Shown one piece after another: positions 34,701 to 47,700 of a stretch of DNA of 64,000 bases. Made by a program: the position numbers and the translations under genes. Within the stretch, counting starts at the first letter, position 1, and every line of letters begins with the position of its first letter. This DNA is from Apostichopus japonicus (Eukaryota > Echinodermata > Holothuroidea > Aspidochirotida > Stichopodidae), in the NCBI RefSeq assembly GCF_037975245.1, contig NC_092568.1, positions 19,202,001-19,266,000 of the forward strand, read 5' to 3'. The notes beneath the pieces were generated by a model. That model saw nothing but the letters and a program-made list of their open reading frames with translations. It was not told the DNA's origin and did not search any database.

Positions 34701-35644
34701 TCTTTGTAAACAACTGTTGCGACAGTACTGGTGAATAGAAGTCACATTGCATATACCATGGAACCTTCGGTCACTGGTTCTTGCCAAAATAAATTCCTTG
34801 ATCTTTTTTAAGTTTCTTTGTAATTTCCCAGCCAGTCTTCCGTTATTCATATACTCCTAGAACCAATATATGTTACCAGGTATTTTTTTCACTGAACCCA
34901 GCCAAGCAATGCTCGCGCTTGGCTCTATTTCCTCAAGACCCTCCTTTCCCTTCCTAAACACCCAGTAATTCAAGATTTTCAATGTTTTGTAACTTTCGCA
35001 GATTTTCTTGGGTGAAAACACAACTGGAGAATGAGGACTTAGAGAAGAAAGTCATCTTTGTTAAAGATATGGCTCACGTTTTAAACCAGCGGTATGAACA
35101 TTTACCAATCGCAACGAGCAAGTTTCGTCATACATTTCTCATACGAGATCCACACCGAATGTACCCATCATTCCGTAAAATGATGGGAGTTATGCTCTCT
35201 GAGGATGAGAAGGAAACAATGGATATAACAAAGGAAGATGCATTCTATGATACAGAGCAGATCTACAAATACACATACGATTTATGGAAGTATACAAAGG
35301 AAAACTTGGATCCCGATGCCCTTATCATCGATGGAACAGAACTGACAACCCATCCGGAGAAACTTCTACCGAAATACTTTGAAGCTCTTGGTATCCCATA
35401 CAAAGCGGAATACTTGCAGTGGGATGAAAATCCTGAGATTCTCATCCAGTGGAAGGCATCATTTGAGTCGTTAGTCGGTGCTTACTTGGCAAATTTGATC
35501 AAGTCAGCCGCGCATAGTACTCATTTCATCCCAGAGGCAGGGGAGCCTCCATCTCGCGAGAGTTTGACCCCTGACGTCATCAAATGTATTGATGCCTCCT
35601 TTCCGTATTATAATGAAATGTTTGAGCACAGAATCAAGCCTTAA
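31719..35644 (+). CDS. P-loop sulfotransferase-like protein, copy B (308 aa, two exons)
   Basis: CDS joins 31719-32002 and 35002-35644, with the same exon lengths and the same GA|A split codon as copy A. The start context is AACATGG, and the first coding residues are unchanged. The 5'-phosphosulfate loop (WALPRSVSTAMTK) and the FLIRDPHRMYPSF motif are identical to copy A. Ten of 308 residues differ: V68M, V72A, P98S, S108L, an E-to-A in the KEDEFYD segment, V-to-L in YLANVIK, and five further changes near the C-terminus (A-to-P in GEAPSRE, I-to-V in PDIIK, L-to-F and K-to-N in SLPYYKEMF are the visible ones). None touches the PAPS-binding motifs. Role as for copy A: a probable cytosolic PAPS-dependent transferase of unknown acceptor. 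Its upstream region is the intact version of the one split by the element in copy A, so the two genes may differ in expression. Confidence 0.88.
32437..32687. mobile_element. Small TIR element in the intron of copy B
   Basis: Duplicate of the element at 25031-25282 with a longer G-run (32465-32480) and a few substitutions. Its presence at the same intron position in both genes dates it before the duplication. Confidence 0.55.
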
Positions 35645-36091
35645 TGTAAAGTTACACCATATTTTAATACATAGATTTAGTTTCTCCTATTCTTTCCCTA
35701 TATTTGTAAATGATTAAGAAATATATATTTGCCTCATTGATTTATATACAGTAAGTATCCAGAAGGGACGAAAAGCTGTTTGCACGGTGGAGGGAGAGGG
35801 GGGGAGGGGTTGGAAGTGGGAGTGGGAGTGGGATGAAGGTATTCTCTTTCTTTAAGAAACTAGCTTTTACCATTTGGAAAACGTATTGGTTATTTAGCAT
35901 GCTAAAATTAGGAAGGGAATGTAGTTAACATTTTGCACCGTAGATTCTATCCATAGCGTCGTTCGATTTTATGCCATTAACTGTTCGGTATAGGAAATTT
36001 TCAGAATGTAAGCTACCCTAGGAATGTAACTGGTGACAGCTGTTATCATTCAAGCTAAATAATCCCTGAAATCACTGAAGCCGATTTCCAT

Positions 36092-36822
36092 TTAGGTGGA
36101 CGATTAGATAAAACGATTAGATCTCAAAGGGTGCATTCTGAGTCATAGTTAGACTTTAAATAATGTCTATAACAAACTCTAAACCCAACGTTATGAAAAT
36201 AACTACTTGTGATGCTTTGTATATGAGGTTCAATATTGGGGTGAATACCCGAGAGATTATAGTCTAAACCTTCATCGCCCGAATGTAAAAGTCACCAACC
36301 CCCCCCCCTCCCCCTTCCAACTTGCGCAAGACACTGCTGTCATTGATGGCGGGAAGGAATTTATTTTTAGGTAGCAACGATCTACAACAAAGTTTTATGA
36401 TGAAAATATCCACAGCATGATGGATCAGAAATCACGTATATTGAATGCCTATCAACGTACATACAACGTTGAACTGTCAGGGCGACCAAACTTACAGTGG
36501 ATCGTATGTCTTATATTGTAGGGTATAAAGGCCTACCTAAACAAATAGTCGCAAGATAACAAGATAAGATCATTATTGGCAGTTGTAACAAATAAATAAA
36601 GAGTCCAGTCACGGGGGTTATATTTGTCACTACGTCGAGATGTATTTGTTGCCAAACTTCAACGGAGTCTTACTAAGATAAAAGAACATGTCCTGTCTTT
36701 ATAAACTCGAAGTAATAACAAGACAACAGAACACGTTTTGTCTTTATAAAGTCTAAGTAATAACTGCCCCCTAATCCGTTCCAAACCCTATTTCAAGAAA
36801 GCACGCGCAAGACGCACCATTC
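36092..36822. other. Segment present only in copy B
   Basis: Copy A runs directly from GCCGATTTCC to AAACAAATCACGCACTCCC (about 28828). Here about 730 bp separate the two. No TIR or target duplication is visible at the edges, so a deletion from copy A is as likely as an insertion here. No gene inside; a C-run at 36300-36309. Confidence 0.6.
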
Positions 36823-37351
36823 AAACAAATCACGCACTCCCTACACACGCATCCCGAGCAACACGCACAACCGAAACATGCATAAACAATCTTAACACCA
36901 TCATACATGCACAGTTGACGCACACATTACCTCAATAACACATCATCACAGCAGGGTACAAGCAATCAAAAGTTTATGAAATATGGGATTTCAAAATATT
37001 TCTATGCAAAGGCATGCAGTAAAAAGAAGTGCATTGGTCCAAGTTCTGGCAGTTGTTACAGCTTGTTCCGACGATAAAATAAAGGTGGAAAGAAATGAAA
37101 TAACTCAGAAGGTCTTTTCCTCTATCTGAAATGATTTTCGCTTACCTTATTATTGTTTGTCATTTTCTTGCCATAAATCTTCAATATTTGTTAAAATATG
37201 ATTGATAAGACGAAGCACTGTATGTTATCGAAAAAGAAGAAGAAGATTAACAAAGTAACCACAAAATGCTTTACAACCTCACTCTGCGTTTAACTGACCC
37301 TTTGCATGGTTCTTGACCAAAGCACGTCTTATTGGTTCCATAGATTAGCAT

Positions 37352-37545
37352 CATGAACATATATATCTATTGAGCCTAAACTCCTTCGTTCTTTTTGAGA
37401 ACTAACATAACAGCTTACATATTCGTTTACGGTACATGGTCTGTTCTTTTTTACAAGTTTAGACAGGGAGGCGGCCGACATATTACACGCTTTAATAAAA
37501 AATAAAAAAGTATGTTTTCACATAGCGCCCTCAAAAAAGTATGCG
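37352..37545. other. Second segment present only in copy B
   Basis: About 190 bp between CATAGATTAGC and GCGTCACTTTTGC, which are joined directly in copy A (about 29333). A GC microhomology at the join suggests deletion from copy A. Confidence 0.55.
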
Positions 37546-38357
37546 TCACTTTTGCGGCGACGAAACATGATAGACCCAATTTCTTCAGGTTCAGTACACT
37601 TCTTTGTGGTGGCGAATTTAGGCCTTCTCGCTATTTAGTTAATACTGAATTGAAATAATTTTCCATATTAACAAAAGAATGAAAAATATGAAACTGCGCC
37701 ATCCCCCAATGCGCACATCACTACAGGAGATAAAAGCAAAGCTTATCATAGGCCATTCGACATTGGGTCCAAGTTCATATCAACGTAGGTGATGTTACTA
37801 CAGGCCTGAAACAATCTTCAAAAAACTTGAAAGAAAGCGAGAAATAAAACTAAACCTGTATCAATATGTTAAGTCGAAACACAAAAAACCTTGATATTTT
37901 GGGAGAAAAAGAAGAAAAAATCAGTAGATATTATATAAAACCGAGATACCAAACTTTTGGCATGATTCCCATTTTTCGAAATTATGATATGAAATGTCGA
38001 AACTCTTACTTGTTTCTGGGAAATTGTCACCGTTAGTATTTCGCCAAGAAAAGAAAAGAAGAAGAAAAGAGGAAAACAGATGACGAAAGCTTTAGTAATA
38101 ATTCAAAGAAAAGTTAGAAATTCCTGTATTCTATAAAACTTTTAAAAAATAGTTGATATTTGAAGACCATAAGATTTTAAATAACAAGTGGAAATTTCGG
38201 TATAAACAGCCGGAAAAGTTTAAAATTGAATTTGGAAATAAAATAAGGTGAATGTTGAGATAAAATATTCAAATTTCCATGATCCCATCTGGGCCCGTAC
38301 CGTACCATCTTCAAAACTAAAATTCCTCCGGGGAAACCCCGTCGCTTTTATTTCTCC

Positions 38358-38747
38358 TCAGATGAACACAATGAAAGAAACAACAACAAAATTACAAATT
38401 CCCGATCATGCTTTTGGCCCTTTAGAATTACTATCCCATATCCAAACATACCTGGCTCCTTCACCACCATTTATAGCATTCTTAGCCATCATTAACACTA
38501 GCAAATCTGTGTATTGAGAATATGATATGGTTTAACTTTACAACCCTTATTAGTTTCATATCTGCGAGTGTCATATTCGACTTTCATGTTTGGTCACATT
38601 TAATTGTTTACTACACGTGAGGCGCAGGATACAACATTTCCGATGTAAACAATCAATGAAGCCGGACACAAATTGATACTATTCTGCTATTTAATTGGAT
38701 CACGTTAGTTAGTCTTGCTCTATCTCTGAAAGTCATTATCTTACACG
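38358..38747 (+). other. Intergenic; weak candidate non-coding first exon ending at 38747
   Basis: A GTAAGT donor preceded by ACG lies at 38748 after a stretch with no long reading frame. This could be the 5' UTR exon of a plus-strand gene whose first intron fills the rest of the window. There is no downstream partner to prove it. Confidence 0.2.
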
Positions 38748-41700
38748 GTAAGTTATTCGACAAGCTGTATGAATGAAAAATCCTTCACGTTACGCAGAAG
38801 GCCTAACTTGTGGTAACTTAGGCTAACGGTTAGGCCTTAACATATTGTCCTTGTCCTTCCGTTATTGCTAAGTTAGTCAAACGTTAGACATAGCCTAGGC
38901 CTGTAATATGATGTTGTACTACAGTGCTAGGAGGTCTTACAGTTACACTAAAGTCTTAGACTGTTAGACATCAATTTCCTAAATATTTAATATTGCTAAG
39001 CCTAGCATTATGGTGTATTTTAGTTCTTTGAAACAGTAACACAATACCAGATAGCCCAGGTAATTTCTGTGGCTCCATGACAAATAATAAGTTACTACTA
39101 CTAGGCAATCTAGGCCCTAGGCACTACTTTGTTTGGCTAAATTAGCGCTAGACAGAGGTAGGCCTAAGCCTAACTTAATCAGTTAACTCAACAGTCCAAA
39201 CTTTAAGGGGACTCAAAACCAGCATCATTTTTTTACTGAAGCCTATAACAGATATTTGTGAAGAACAACTCCTGCAACGGCTAAGAAAAAACTTGCCCGT
39301 TTGGAAGATATCCTAGTTAACAAGTGGTGCCTGACAATTGTTTGTAAATATGTGATGTCATAGAGCCACTAGGGTGTGAAACATTTTACGTTCTCATTGT
39401 TTATGTTTTATTTTCATTCTAGAGTGTTAACTGTGTGATATCATTAGCCCTTTTCAAGAGCATTTCCAAAAAAAAAAAAAAAATGCCATCACCATTACAG
39501 AAGATAAATATTGTAAAAAGATTGAGAAAACAAAACCTTGTGAAACACACATGGCTCCATGATTTGATATTACCACTTGATTTTTTAATCTTCAGCCATC
39601 TGTGTGAAAGAACATTAAATCCCTATAATAATATAATATACATAGCCTGTATTATATTTATGCTTTTTCCTAGCAGTTCTAGAGGTTGTTCATAAGTTAT
39701 CTCTAACATAGATCATTAATGATGATTGGCTTTGTGATTCCTTAAGTTACAGTAGACCTACCCAGTGGCCTATGTCTAACTCATTCATGACACTAAGTTA
39801 AGGACCAAGTGCAAAAGCATCGAACCAGGCAGCAACAAAAATAAAAATAAATGCAAATCATTGAACATGAAAAACTATATATAACTAAACATGGGGATAA
39901 TTGGCTAGTTAGGAGCCTGTAGATGTTGGCTGATGTAGTAAGTGGGATCAGTAATGTGCTAGCCATCATGTGATGGCAGAGACAAAAGTGGTGCTCGTTA
40001 CCATATATACATCAATAGTAAATTACCATAGCCTGTTGTCAATGGAAGGATGTACTGAACAAATAGCTATTTAAAGGAGCCACAAACCCAATCAACATCC
40101 TTGGTTTACATGAAAGTTAATATAACCCTTGTTCTGTTTGAGGAATATCCTAGATTAAAAGTTATGTCTGTCATTGTATCTGTGCTGTCGTAATGTAACT
40201 AGGTTCTGTAACCTTTTGCTTTCTCTTTGTAATTCTGTATGTAGTTTCAAGGTAGATCGTTAATAATGCTGACATGTACAGAAGCAATTGTCATCAGTAG
40301 GTCATGTTAATAGTTAAGAAGCTCAACATTTTACAGGACTCAGCATTTGCAAAATTCCCTGTCCATTACCGAATTAACATACCATAAATAAAGAAAAAAA
40401 CATAAAAAAGAAATGAAGCACATGTGGCTTGATAATGTTATATTTAGACTTGATCAAGTCTTCAGCCTTTTGTGTGAAGAAACATAAAATCTGAGATATC
40501 TCTCAAATGGAGTAAGATTTTTCTAAGCTGTTTGAGGAAGTTACTGACAGTTATCTCATATCATATACTTACACCAGTAATGGTGATTTGGTTTCTGTCC
40601 TTTAATAATTGGTGAATATTTAATAATATAAGTACTGTATTTAGGGATTTTCCAGTGACTCATGGACAGAATACACAGAACAAGTAAGAAACTAAGTAAA
40701 TATCTCCAGCAACACTCCAACGTGGTATAAACAACCTGAAACACAATACAATATGTACAATAGATATATACTGTACACACGAGGCAAACAATGAAAAGTT
40801 ACAAATTCATGATAGCCATTGTGTGAGTGCATCCACCCAGGTACCAACAGCTTAGCCATGTCTCGATGCAGCAGTCATTGAACATGTGCGGTAACTTCAA
40901 GCTGAAAGTAAATAAAGTATGCTATAAACTGTTTCAAACTCAATGCTGAGTACTTAACAATATTGAAGAAAATAATTTAGCCAAAAAGAGAAATCCAGTC
41001 TGTATTCATCGATCGGGATGCCATGGAAAAGCCGATCATATGACATTGACAGTTAGCCAAAATATCTGATGTATGTGAAACCTGGCTAGTGGTGACTATG
41101 TAAACATCTTTAGAATGGTTGTGATTTGATGAATTTTGTCTCCAAACTGAGTATTTTTGCGAGGATTCTGCTGTGGACACTTTTGGGGATGGCCCTAACC
41201 ATGCTACGTTGATTTGACCGTTACGATTTGCAGTCTTATTTTCCACCTTCAAATTACTGAAAATGCAACCTTTGAAGTTTAAAACTTTAAGTGTCCCATG
41301 CCATGTTCAGTTGTGTAAGGACATCAACCTTCTTTTGAAGAGTTAGTAAATTTCTGCAATTCCCTACTCTGTTGTTTGGGCTGCTCAGAAAATTATTCAA
41401 AACTTTAAATTAAATACTGTAGCAAGCCTCTTTAAAATTGATGTAAATTAAACCGTTTTGTTGCTGGCCTTCTCCATTAACCTGAGACCAGTTACAAGCT
41501 ACATGGCAGCTCGAGTGAGCCACAAAGCATTGGGAATATTATGTATACATGTTCATGTTATATCACGGTAACTTTGCATGAAACAACTTATAGCATGACT
41601 TTAGTTCCTGAGATAATTTGCATAAAAGTTTGTGATTTCTGGTCATGTGGGTACAAGATGACCTTGACAAAGTGTTCAAATTAGTGTACTGTGTTCAAGG

Positions 41701-44700
41701 CTTATTCCTTGGGGAATTGAATTGTGAATGTTCAGTCAAGTCTGTACATAACAGTTTAAAGGCCACAATTTTTGTCTTTCAATGCTTCATTCTTTATGAG
41801 GAATCGAGGACACAGAATTTGACTTTCAAATACTCTTGACTTTCAAATGTTTCTTTATATCAACTTGCTGTTAAATTATCATGGGTGGGGAAGTGGAGGG
41901 GGTTGAATGGGAGGGGGTTGAAGGGGAGGGGATTTAATGGGTGGTTGGGGGTGTTTTCCATTTTTCTACTTTGTGGTTTAAACCTAGCTGTCTCTCTTCT
42001 GCTATTCTTTGTAGTTGTTCATTTTGTCAATGTTTTTGTGTATTGTATACGGGAGTGCACATCATCAAGCCCCTATTGGGTTCTATGCACTTCCTTTCAC
42101 CTCATGTATATAATTTCTGTAATTACAATTTATGTCATGTTGAATCTGTTGTGTTTATCGTGAAGTGATGTTCAACCAAATAAACAGAATGAAAAACAAA
42201 ACAAAATGCACCCCTCCCCCCAAAAGGCTTGAGTTGAAATACTTTCCACATTTAAAGTGCTTTGGCCGTGTAAGTTTAGCATACAGTAGATCCCATTTTC
42301 CAAAGTTTTTACTCTATTCAGTCATGCTCTTTGTATTTCACTGTGTGCACTGTACCATACTGCACAAGCTTGCAGACTGGGTGATGAGTCAAAAGTAGTC
42401 TTTAAACTTAAAAAAAAAAACATTACACAATGTCAGTTTTCTGGGATCCTCTCCTTGCCTGACAGCCTACTCCAGTGAAACTAATGCGTTTTTCCTCATT
42501 TTAAGGGTGACCTCAAAGAAATTGCTAACAATTTACAGTAGCACTTCAGTGGGTGATGTCATAATCTGGAGGGGTTTTTTGGTCATGTTTTTTTTCCCCC
42601 TGAATTGTGACAAATTCTAGGACAAAGGAAGTTTCTTTTTAAGGACCAATTTTGTTCTTTTCACAGTTCAGCTGTTCTTGAGAATCTTGCAAGTTATGTA
42701 TACTTTACAATTGTGCTACAGTAAAGGCCTCGGAATTCTGGTGATTCATTGGCTAAATGCCAGTGGATTTAGAGAAAAGGGAATTGCCCTTGCATTTTGC
42801 TGCCATTAGATATATGATATGCAGGAAGCTATTACCAAGCCAAAACACATTTGGCATGATAACCGTGCCTGACATTTAAGCTCCATATAAAGTCTGTAAC
42901 TGCTCATTATCAGCAAATGTTGTTGGGCTGCTGCTATTGACTGTACAGCAACTGAACTTTGCTGTAATTTAGGAAAATGCCAATGGGCACTTGATTTTAG
43001 CAAGAAGATTCATTCTCTTTAGCAGTTTAAGTTTTCTATTTTTTCTTTTATTTTTTAAGCAAGTTGCACACAGTAAAATTGTGAAATTCTAGACATGCTG
43101 CAGTACAGTACAGATTTTCAGTCTACAGTATTTCCTACAGTCACGTAATGTACAGTAAAATACACCCATGGGTATGTTCAGTGGCTGTTTGGTTTAAGTG
43201 TCTCAAGATTGAGTGAGAACCAAACCAGTGGTAGTCAAAACTTGTCTTTAAGAGCAGCTGTTTCGCCCCTTCAGTGTTTGGTAGTTGTGCATTAAGTACA
43301 ATATTCTTTCTCTTCTGGGGAAGTATTTTGATCTCCTGACTCAAAGTAGTTAATAATTTACATATGTCAATGTTGATTGAGCTTCTTACTACACAGTGGC
43401 AGCCAGAAATTTCTCTAGCACATTGTCACATGTATCATGAATTTTTCATGTGAGCTGTTCGACACTCCGCACAGTGAATGCATGTGTACTGTACTGTAAA
43501 AAGCTGACGAGATACTATATAGTCAGGAGGCACTGTGGTCAGGAGGTATATACTGTACTATCTGTACTCCCTGGTCGAATTACCATGTTTATAATGAAAT
43601 CTTCAAAACTCTGGTACAGATTTCCGTGTGTGCATGAGTACCATATATTGTATATGAAACTACCAGCCTGTAACAGTTGCATGTAATTTTAGTTAATGCC
43701 CTGTTTGCCTACAGTAACAGCTACATATTGTAAGGCGCCGTCCTCAGTGATGGGCGCAAGGAAGAGAAGAAACGGAGGAGCATCGGAATGAGACTGTCGA
43801 CTGTCGATATTAAAGATTGAAATGTTTTTTCACGTTCTACAGTCACGTAAAGATGGTGCACAGTGGTCGTGCATTACAGAGGCAACTGTTAACTTAATTG
43901 AGAATAACCATGCTTTAACACATGCTTAGAAATAGATTAAAATAAAATACCATTCAACACAGTACAGCACTAAAGACCATTCTGGGCACCTGGGCAGAAA
44001 GATAGGTCTGGGAGCTGTAGATGGGAGGTTAAAGCTCGTCGCTGATGGCGGAATGTAGATCGGTGGCACGAATGGCGGTGTGATGAACCTGGTCAACTAG
44101 ATTACTTCTTTCTTTTACAACTTCCTGGGGTGGTCCACCGCTGTTTGCAGTTGTACCCATAGATGTGGCTCCCCAAGAGTGGCCAGAGACTTTATTTCCC
44201 CCTGACTCTGAGCCCATATTTACTTTTAAACAGAAGCTACCCCCTATACCTACAACATGTGAACCAACACTGAACCCTATGAGAAACATAAGCCACGCCC
44301 AGTCTACAACCGCCAACCAATCAAATGCGATTTACTACGAACATGCGTGACGGTTAAGAATCACCCAGACCTAACATGTCAACTAGATCTGTCTTATTCA
44401 GTGACCTCTAAAACCGGTCAATGTTGTTCACAAATCAAGGAAGTGACAACCCCTGTATCAGAATTTATTATTCCTTTAAAGCGGCCAATATTTTGGAGAA
44501 TCAACCCAAGTTTGAGCAGTTAATTTGGGGAAAATACCTCTTAAAGATAACAACAAATAAGGAGCTCTGTCGTGTATTACACCATGTACAGTTTGTCCCC
44601 ACAGTTGGAAAACAAATTAGGCAAGTCAAATTGTAGTACCAGTTGGTAAGTGTCACATTCACTGTGTGTTGTATTGGACATATAATGAACATGTTCCAAG

Positions 44701-47700
44701 TTCTAGTGGTCTACGATATATAGATATAAGTATATATGCAGAAAATTGCACTCAAGATTCAGTAAACATACTACATATAAAACTGCTCTGCTATACTGCA
44801 AGAAGGAAGCGATAAAAGTGTGGGGCATCGATGCTATTTTAATACCAGAAAATGGCCAAGTAAGGAACAAGTTGTTTCATTTTCTACATTGTAGTACAAT
44901 GTTTGCTAAAGAAGAATACAATGGATAAAGGTAGTACAGAAATAAGGCAAGCATCGGTAACAATTTCCATACTCTAGCATCTTTATAAAGTACTGTGATT
45001 CTAAACAAATTATACAATTCATTCCTGTTTAAAGATCTCTGGTTTTGGTATTTGAAGGGGTCACCAAGTTTTACCAAACCTCTTTCAGTTTTCCTTCAAA
45101 TAAGATCGCACTTCGTCTAATTAAGACATCCCGGGCAATAATTTCGTACCGAAATGTGTTGCCATGCAATTTTCACATTTAGCAAAATTTGTAAAGTATG
45201 ATGTTACCGTTTGCCAGTTCTACTATTATATTTATTTTTGGCTGTTGATGTATTTTCATATGCATCCCAAATTTTGATATTTTGTATCCTCCAGCCCTAC
45301 TTTTCTCTTTTTTTATACTTTTGATAATAATGGTATCAATCTAAAAACATATGAGATATTTTCAAAAGTTTGATCTTTTTTTTTCTTATTAGAAATGGGA
45401 CTTACTGTAACTATTAGCCCAAATGAACTTCTTACAGAATTTGGATTGTTGAAAAAAGAAAAGAAAAAGGGGCCTTAATGGGAATTACATTGTTGGAGAA
45501 GCTGTGATTTAATAAACTTACAAATTAAAGAAGTCTGTTGTGAGCACTATCGATTTTACAGTTGACATATTTTAGTAAGGTTGATTGAATAGATTTGAAA
45601 TGATGTAGTTAGATTGATTTTAATGACAAAAAATTAACATTTTTAAATATCGTAGGAAATTGGATTGAATTGATTTATCATCCATTTTTCCACCTTGCTT
45701 TATATTTTCTTTCAAAATTATGCCAGTCTTATCCCAACCGATCCACTTTCTATAATGAAATAAATCTGAAACAGAAGGTGATGAAAATGGCAGTTTGGTA
45801 TTAATGTGAAGGTTATAATACTAGAGCTTTCTGGAGGAGTTCGATGTAACTTGCTTGCTTGAAATATACATGTGAGCCATATATACCTTACAGTATATAT
45901 AGTGTAGTAATCAGGGGGTATTCAGTTATTTTATATTATTTTTATTTTACCTAAATAATATTTTACTTTACATTACAGACATTACATTACTTTATATTAC
46001 TATATTCATGAGTGGTAAAATACTGTCGAGGATGTCCTAGCGTTGTGACGTACAATGTGAATGTTAGTTTCCTGTACAGAGTAGTAAAACATTAGGATAT
46101 ACACTGTATGCTCGAAAAATGAAATAAATCTCAGAAGCAGTATACTTATAACCAAGCAAACACAGTAACACCTACATCACCCTTTAGATTAGAAGACTTA
46201 AAAGTTGAAGGCCTCTAATTTGACCAAGATTGATTTGTAAAAATTATTCCGATTTCTTGAAAACAAACTTTACATTTTACTGCAGTAACTCCAAATAATC
46301 CATTAAAGCAAGTATCATGGCTTGTCGAAGAAATGCAGAAATGTGCAAAAATTTGTAAATTATGACAAGAACCTGAAAAGCCATGCATGAGTATGTCAGT
46401 AATGTATGATAAGATTGGATTAATAATGTACTACTGTACATTCTGGTCCCTGTACACAAGGGGGGAGGGGTCGGGCATACAAGAAACATACCATCATTTT
46501 AAACTAAAATTTCACGTGATGAAAACACTAAAGAAAGAAGGGATACTTTAAAGACGATGCTTCGTGTCCATGTAGAAATGAGGTAATTAAGAGCAGGTTC
46601 CCAAACTGCAAGAATTCACCGTGATGGAAAAAAGAAAGACAATACTCCAGGAGTTGCTAAAGCTGTGCAAAAACGGAATGGAAGGAATGAGAGAGAGGGA
46701 GTGGGCAGAGCCAGGGATGTGGTATGGGGGGGGGGGGTGGGAGCATTGGATAAATACTAGCAAGTTTAGTAGGTTAGGTAAGGGAAAGTGCACAAAGTCG
46801 ACAGACTGGAGACAGGTAAGTTTCGTTGCTCATAAATCCCTCAAACTAGTAAAGGTTTCAGGTCCTAATAATATACGGCATATGATTTTCCATTAAAATT
46901 TGTCCTTTGCAATTCCAAAGTTATAATTAACTTCACCAGCATACATCTATATATGCGCATGCTCTGTTTGTGGACATACATACAGTATGTAATGAAACAG
47001 TGTTAATTTTCCTTGATCAAGATTCTGTACAAACCGTACTGTGGAAGCGACTGTGTGTGTTTTAAACTGTTCATTGACTTTGGTTAGCGATTTAAAGTTT
47101 CAAACCTTTAGTACAGAGGAAGTTATTGTATATTAACCTCAAAATAAGATTGTAATTGAACAAACTAATTAGAAACCCTGCTAGAATTTGTTTCTGCCTA
47201 CAGATGAAATGAAAGTTAATAAGTGAGACTAATGAGTAATTAATGAATATAATTTGATTCTCAGTGTATATACATATTTCCTCACCAAGACAAGTTTAAT
47301 GTTTGTCTTGATATCACATGGAAACATCACATTGGTAAGATTTAAGCAAAATTTTGACATCGTTAATTTTTTTAAACTATTCAGTTTAATAAATTACATA
47401 ATTGTATGTACTGTAGTTTTAATATGTAAAAGACTCATACAGTACAAAAATGTTCATCTCAAATCTATTGCTTGAATTCCTAAGTCAACAACATATATAT
47501 TGCTCAGGTTATATGGATATTAAGCTTTCTGAATTAGTGTCAATTTGCAATGTTTTGGTGTTGTAAAAGTCATCAAGATATGATATTTCAGGAAATAAAT
47601 GGGAACAGGTAATCGTTCTTGCAGTAAACTTGTCATTCTGCATATATGTGCAGATATGCTGGGTGCTCAATATCAAACTTGTGAACCTGCGTATGGGACT

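Larger units (their letters stand above)
30512..38357 (+). repeat. Segmental duplication copy B
   Basis: Counterpart of 18428-30223 in the same orientation, without the 4.7-kb element. It carries the second sulfotransferase-like gene. Small differences from copy A are scattered evenly through intron and flanks, and homopolymer lengths differ (for example the G-run near 32465), as expected after a fairly recent tandem duplication or with ongoing gene conversion. Confidence 0.9.

Noticed and set aside
44029-44316. 95-codon minus-strand frame with a hydrophobic start, next to a CCAAT-like motif
   Set aside because: Its start is not an ATG, there is no recognisable motif, and the opposite strand is equally open. 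Possibly a promoter or repeat region but unsupported.
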